A stretch of 39,003 bases of DNA. It comes from Planctomycetaceae bacterium (GTDB lineage: Bacteria; Planctomycetota; Planctomycetia; Pirellulales; Pirellulaceae). A program made the position numbers and the translations under genes. The first letter of the stretch is position 1. Each line of letters begins with the position of its first letter. Of this stretch, positions 36,601-39,003 are shown piece by piece. Where the stretch lies: assembly GCA_007121535.1 (NCBI GenBank), contig SKKK01000629.1, forward strand, positions 1 through 39,003, given 5' to 3'. The notes below the pieces were generated by a model. That model was not told the DNA's origin and did not search any database. It saw nothing but the letters and a program-made list of their open reading frames with translations.

Positions 36601-37095
36601 CGATACCATAACGGGGATGCGCTGCGGGAAGTCGCCCAACCGAGCCGGAGCGTCGGCACATTCTCTGACTTGCCCGGGACGGGGGACGATCTGTCCGCCT
36701 ACCTTCGCATCTTCCTTGAGATCTGGAACGCCGAGTTGGCCCCGGACGCCGAGCTTGCTTGGCGCATCCTGTCACCGCCGTCTGGCGCGCCGCTGCTGGC
36801 CGTTTCGTTCACTACCCGCTACATCCAGGACGCGTCTCCTGCCGCGTTGTCGAATACCGATGCCGAGGCGTGGTCCAATGTCCTAACGCATCTGCATCAG
36901 GATTCGCACGTTCGCGGCGGCTCATCGCGAATCTTCATCGACACGTTTTTTCGCTACGTCGGAGACCGTGAAATCCTTTTCATAAAACGCAACGAGCGAC
37001 GCTTCTGGACTCGCACCGCCGCCCGTGAAGACGCCGAGTCTGCACTTGCTCACTTGATGAACCTCAAGGATGTCGGTTCGGGAGGCCAGGAATGA
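33667..37095 (+). CDS. Large Eco57I-like adenine-specific DNA methyltransferase
   Basis: 1142 residues from GTG 33667 (ATG 33679 is an alternative; neither has a clear ribosome-binding site). The N-terminal 300 or so residues have no motif I can name beyond LRYLHSLIGRAIFVRYLEDREIL, which is common before such methyltransferases. Then GSHYTPP (383-389), SAM motif I VFDPACGSG (411-419) and catalytic motif IV NPPW (550-553) give a gamma-class N6-adenine methyltransferase. A long region likely for target recognition follows, with conserved-looking KTGGFITARLETESYAFRNSIHGVR. The last 150 residues form a separate-looking domain ending IKRNERRFWTRTAAREDAESALAHL. The stop overlaps the start of a nuclease-like gene (ATGA). 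Whether it modifies host DNA for protection or also guides cleavage is unknown. No helicase or specificity subunit is adjacent. Confidence 0.88.
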   Translation: MLDKMRNREDTIRDSDLASGGRWGLVFWGGGAVGTATHISSDSPAALLKAAYRHLAFDRGALLFATRKPRTAALEDWLDFGDWQSLAAQVGAETIFFVDRDPVVVFARSEDGSPDTLRRLYDQIWCMSRPQLLFLASPGQLAVYDLAKPPPRPGESLDGENRLIAVASSMADVQSKLASYHRECIETGAVFGDDRFRDSTNRADRALIRDLRTVRRQLEAVSVPETQKKPELRYLHSLIGRAIFVRYLEDREILVPAYFESIAEGREGWQEILAEPPTAPGLDPRMVELRFLRVLRDKAFTYALFERLARDFNGDVFPIEEGEDACIQQEHLDELRGFLTGSTSRQKELFFFAYRFDVIPIELISAIYEEFYTERIGKGRSQGSHYTPPELVDFVLQNTLTPEMLAKKPRVFDPACGSGIFLVESFRRIVRHTWREQDGRPLTRPQLRKILREQIAGIDVNEEAVRVAAFSLYLAFLHYQKPREINDERTLPYLKWVPQEERNRREEKKPGAEHFDVLLNANAFEVVSDECLPEVAHRFGPESADVVVGNPPWGYPKSDDREGQKALTDTLKWCSAKKGRPVGDKELSQAFIHLALALLRDGGRAGLLVSSGVFFKHHENSRKFRRVWLNAARLEHVVNFAHVRRIFFSGPQREAKGISPFVSIVFERTTAGPPEDNHFQYWSAKRTAVIENTRHVVLNRGDMHWLSQHDCLADERLWKIYWWGGHRDEALVRKLSANRRLVQLPDEVPAIRLSFGRGFEVLKTGDESGWLRNYRELPVKSLRRYGPQSLTDLQAVPPRVYRKGLQAIYSGHRVLVARGIKTGGFITARLETESYAFRNSIHGVRLEGLEPWQEAAIIGIFWSSLARYFYFLTSGAWGLWHDEIHLEDVQQMPIRLPRDVKLRNRIARIVKQLQQLTVPTAARDLLEQKNAREHRTCANDLRRLEDELDAAIFELYELSPAERDAIRETCSMGLDLFYRYHNGDALREVAQPSRSVGTFSDLPGTGDDLSAYLRIFLEIWNAELAPDAELAWRILSPPSGAPLLAVSFTTRYIQDASPAALSNTDAEAWSNVLTHLHQDSHVRGGSSRIFIDTFFRYVGDREILFIKRNERRFWTRTAAREDAESALAHLMNLKDVGSGGQE

Positions 37096-37793
37096 CCCGT
37101 GCTGGACCGTTGCTACGCTCACGCTGCCTTTGGTCCGAGCGGGAACAGAGGTGCCTCGCGACTCTCGAACGGGCGCTGCTCCTCCTCGCCATGAACGACG
37201 ACGTACCTGAAACGGAAACGGAACTAAACCGGTGCTTCTATTTTTGTCTGCTTGAGGCTAGTCGCGAACTGTATCCTGATGACGTCGTTGCTCCTGTGCC
37301 CGAGTGCAACAACCAGCCTGACCCGGACGATGAAGCGCGAGCGGCCCGCGAAGGAAAACGGCCTGACTTCCAATGGATTTTTCTGGACCGCTACGAACCC
37401 GAACCGCGCCGTAGCAGCAAGCAGTTCGTTGTCGAGTGCAAGCGGCTCGGTAGACCTTCTCGTGCCGACTGGGTATTCAACCTCAACTACGTACATCACG
37501 GCATCAATCGCTTTCGAGACGCGATTTGGGCTTACGCCCAGCGTTTTCCCAGCGGTGCGATGGTCGGATACTGGCAGAGCATGGAGGGAGAGGAGGTATT
37601 GAACGAAGTCAATGCAGAATCTCGCATGAACTCACTCCCCGCTTTGAGCCTAATAGGTAGGAATCGCGGCGCCCTCGCACGATTGGAACACGAATTCGAC
37701 CGACCAGTCGAGGCGTCGCCCTTTCGATTGCACCATCTGTGGATTGACTTGCGAAGCCGAGGCCAACACGAGCTGTTCGGATCGGCTCGTTGA
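37092..37793 (+). CDS. PD-(D/E)XK nuclease-like partner of the large methyltransferase
   Basis: 233 residues, beginning in a 4-base ATGA overlap with the methyltransferase stop, so the two are translated together. A nuclease signature is visible: KRPDFQW with D92, then 22 residues, then VVECKRLG with E115-C-K117; that is P-D-x22-E-C-K, the PD-(D/E)XK arrangement. Upstream, ETELNRCFYFCLLEASREL provides the helix that usually precedes this core; downstream, NYVHHGINRFRDAIWAYAQRFPSGAMVGYW supplies further core elements. The family is not one I can name. It is likely the DNA-cleaving part of a restriction-modification or related defence cassette. It lacks an obvious DNA-binding domain, so specificity would have to come from the methyltransferase. 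Confidence 0.75.
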   Translation: MTRAGPLLRSRCLWSEREQRCLATLERALLLLAMNDDVPETETELNRCFYFCLLEASRELYPDDVVAPVPECNNQPDPDDEARAAREGKRPDFQWIFLDRYEPEPRRSSKQFVVECKRLGRPSRADWVFNLNYVHHGINRFRDAIWAYAQRFPSGAMVGYWQSMEGEEVLNEVNAESRMNSLPALSLIGRNRGALARLEHEFDRPVEASPFRLHHLWIDLRSRGQHELFGSAR

Positions 37794-38485
37794 GCCCGTC
37801 GGTCACATCGACCGACGTAGCGAGCGCTTGTACGGCACCGCCACCTGCAAAAAAGAGCGGTCTCAACTGCATGCACTGGTCTTCCCGACCTCGAGCAGTT
37901 CCGCCTCTGCTGAAATCCCCGCACCTCAAGGATCGACTTCCGGATTGCATCGTCTCCGCGGCTGGCACCTGGTCTGCTCAGGAGCGTTACGTGGAGGATG
38001 AGACTGGGCACGGACACATGGAGGCCAAGTCGGACGAGCAATGGCTCGAAGAAGTCGAATGCCTCCTGCAGGAGAGTCGGAAATTTCGCGTCGTGTGCGT
38101 AGATACTCACTGCTGAGAATCACCGGCGATCAAGAGACACGGTGGGACCGTGACACCGTCGAGCGTCTGGTGATCGTGTGGTACATTAGCCGCATGGCAG
38201 CCGAACATCCTGAGCGGCCGGAGGAGGCGACAGGGGCGTCGGACAGGACGGTGGTGACCTGGCATGGCGAGGGGCAAACACTATGGCACATCGTCGACCC
38301 GACCGCTGTTTCCCCTCGTTCGGAGAACCGGGGACGGGGAAGAGGACGGCCCTCACCGGTTCGGCTCCCAATCGCACCAGCAGTTGCTCAGAAAGCCACT
38401 GAGTGCACACCCCCCCAGTCTTGAGTGATTGGCGGGAGTTGGGCTTTCGATTGCCCGAGGGCTGGAAATCGGGTATCGTAACAGC
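37794..38485. other. Gene-poor stretch after the defence pair
   Basis: 692 bases in which several frames stay open but none has convincing protein character or a good start signal. One plus-strand frame ends near 38116 with residues EAKSDEQWLEEVECLLQES, which look protein-like, but its upstream part is Pro/Ser-rich low-quality sequence. It may hold remnants of deleted genes. Confidence 0.4.
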
Positions 38486-38794
38486 ATGGAATCGATCATC
38501 CGGAAAGTCGACGATCTGAAGGCTGAGGAGCGCCGCATGGACGAGTCGGTGGTGGGGCATGCCTTGCCCGAAGACCAGCGGGTGATCATCCGCGTCGTGG
38601 AGTTGGGTACGGAACCGGACGATCCGCCCCGGAAGGCGGCCTCGCAGCGTGCCATCGAGATTGCTCGGCGCGGCCGTGCATCGGCTGCCGATCAACGGGT
38701 TGCGCCGGAAGAAGCAGATCGTGTGATTGAGAAGGCCATTCACGAAGTGCGTCAGGGCTGTCGGCGTCGGATACCTGCTGACGATCGTCGGTAG
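38486..38794 (+). CDS. Small antitoxin-like protein
   Basis: 102 residues from ATG 38486; an upstream in-frame GTG/TTG would only add residues without family character. MESIIRKVDDLKAEERRMDESVVGHAL followed by EDQRVIIRVVELG and a C-terminal helix ADRVIEKAIHEVRQ resembles small planctomycete and cyanobacterial proteins that sit in front of PIN-type toxins, which is a recollection, not a search result. A charged helical N terminus and regular length fit an antitoxin. The expected toxin does not follow; another antitoxin-like gene begins 50 bases later. Function is therefore tentative. Confidence 0.55.
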   Translation: MESIIRKVDDLKAEERRMDESVVGHALPEDQRVIIRVVELGTEPDDPPRKAASQRAIEIARRGRASAADQRVAPEEADRVIEKAIHEVRQGCRRRIPADDRR

Positions 38795-38844
38795 AAAATG
38801 TAGAAGAGCTATCGGCAGTTGCAGAACGAGTTGGGAGGCATGTC

Positions 38845-39003
38845 ATGGTGGAACGAACCCTGGAGGAGCGAGTCGCTCGCTTGGAGCAGCGCGTGGACGA
38901 TTTGGCGGGCGGCAAGGCCACCTCGCTTCCAGTACCGGCCAAAGATTGGCGGCGCACGGTGGGCATGTTTCGCGGTGATCCGGTCATGAAGCAAGTCATC
39001 GAC
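38845..39003 (+). CDS. Antitoxin-like coiled-coil protein, 3' end outside window
   Basis: 53 codons are visible and the frame is open at the window edge. ATG 38845 has a strong GGGAGG box (38833-38838) 6 bases upstream. An N-terminal coiled coil (LEERVARLEQRVDDLAG) is followed by DWRRTVGMFRGDPVMKQVID, the pattern of small antitoxins that precede PIN-domain (VapC-type) toxins, in which a W..T.G.F..D..M motif follows the coiled coil. The toxin, if present, would lie just past the window. ATG 38840 is in another frame and is rejected. Confidence 0.7.
   Translation, partial: MVERTLEERVARLEQRVDDLAGGKATSLPVPAKDWRRTVGMFRGDPVMKQVID

Noticed and set aside
33667-37793. BREX (PglX) or DISARM class 1 (DrmMI) identity for the large methyltransferase
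   Set aside because: No PglZ, BrxC/L, SNF2 helicase, DrmA or DrmB gene is present on either side within the window, and the overlapping partner is a small nuclease-like protein.
37790-38116. Possible 108-codon gene following the nuclease
   Set aside because: Start would be a TTG inside the previous stop region, no ribosome-binding site, Pro/Ser/Ala-rich sequence without family likeness; only the last 30 codons look protein-like.
38186-38743. 185-codon minus-strand frame near the right end
   Set aside because: It crosses the plus-strand antitoxin-like gene and has Pro/Arg/His-rich, domain-free sequence.

Overview
The window reads as chromosomal DNA of a planctomycete, most likely a Pirellulales-type (marine Rhodopirellula/Blastopirellula-like) bacterium. 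The evidence is a giant exported protein with the planctomycete N-terminal motif EPLETRTLLA followed by DUF11 and SdrD_B-type domains, a DUF1598-like exported protein, a membrane Ser/Thr kinase with a sensor domain, a Na+-translocating NADH:quinone reductase, and dispersed hairpin repeats (CGGCTAGCGCCG, CCCACGG..CCGTGGG and GAACTCTTGCGAGT types) in the intergenic gaps. The species cannot be named from the sequence alone.

Layout. 1-1974: 3' part of a glycogen debranching enzyme (glgX). 2075-3840: a compact type II restriction-modification pair (beta-class DPPY methyltransferase plus PD-(D/E)XK nuclease). 3917-5617 (-): an exported ADP-ribosylglycohydrolase-fold protein. 5822-8826 (-): a proteostasis block of tRNA-Gly(GCC), trigger factor and two different ClpP proteases. 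9256-12387: an FHA protein, an exported HEAT-like protein and a COG2085-type NADP-binding oxidoreductase, separated by repeat-rich gaps. 12756-15111: two divergent orphan response regulators (NtrC-type and NarL/LuxR-type). 15247-18841 (-): Ser/Thr kinase, a small conserved-looking protein and a XerC/D recombinase. 18878-23005 (-): the DUF11 surface protein. 23282-30505 (+): nqrABCDEF-apbE-nqrM, a complete Na+-NQR cassette with its flavinylation and iron-maturation factors. 30911-32275: DUF1598-like exported protein. 32381-32453: tRNA-Lys(CUU).

From the tRNA-Lys to the end the character changes to accessory DNA: a triplicated GATTCTGTACC motif, a truncated DUF932-like gene, gene-poor stretches, a large (about 1140 aa) Eco57I-like adenine methyltransferase whose stop codon overlaps the start of a PD-x22-ECK nuclease-like protein, and two small antitoxin-like genes, the last running off the window. 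This looks like a defence/mobile island landed beside the tRNA.

Functional links. NqrA-F form one redox-driven sodium pump; ApbE attaches FMN to NqrB and NqrC, and NqrM supplies the Fe centre of NqrD/NqrE, so the operon carries its own assembly line. Trigger factor and ClpP couple folding and degradation of new proteins. The best candidate for an under-described system is the two-gene methyltransferase/nuclease cassette at 33667-37793, which lacks the helicase or specificity partners of BREX, DISARM or type I systems.
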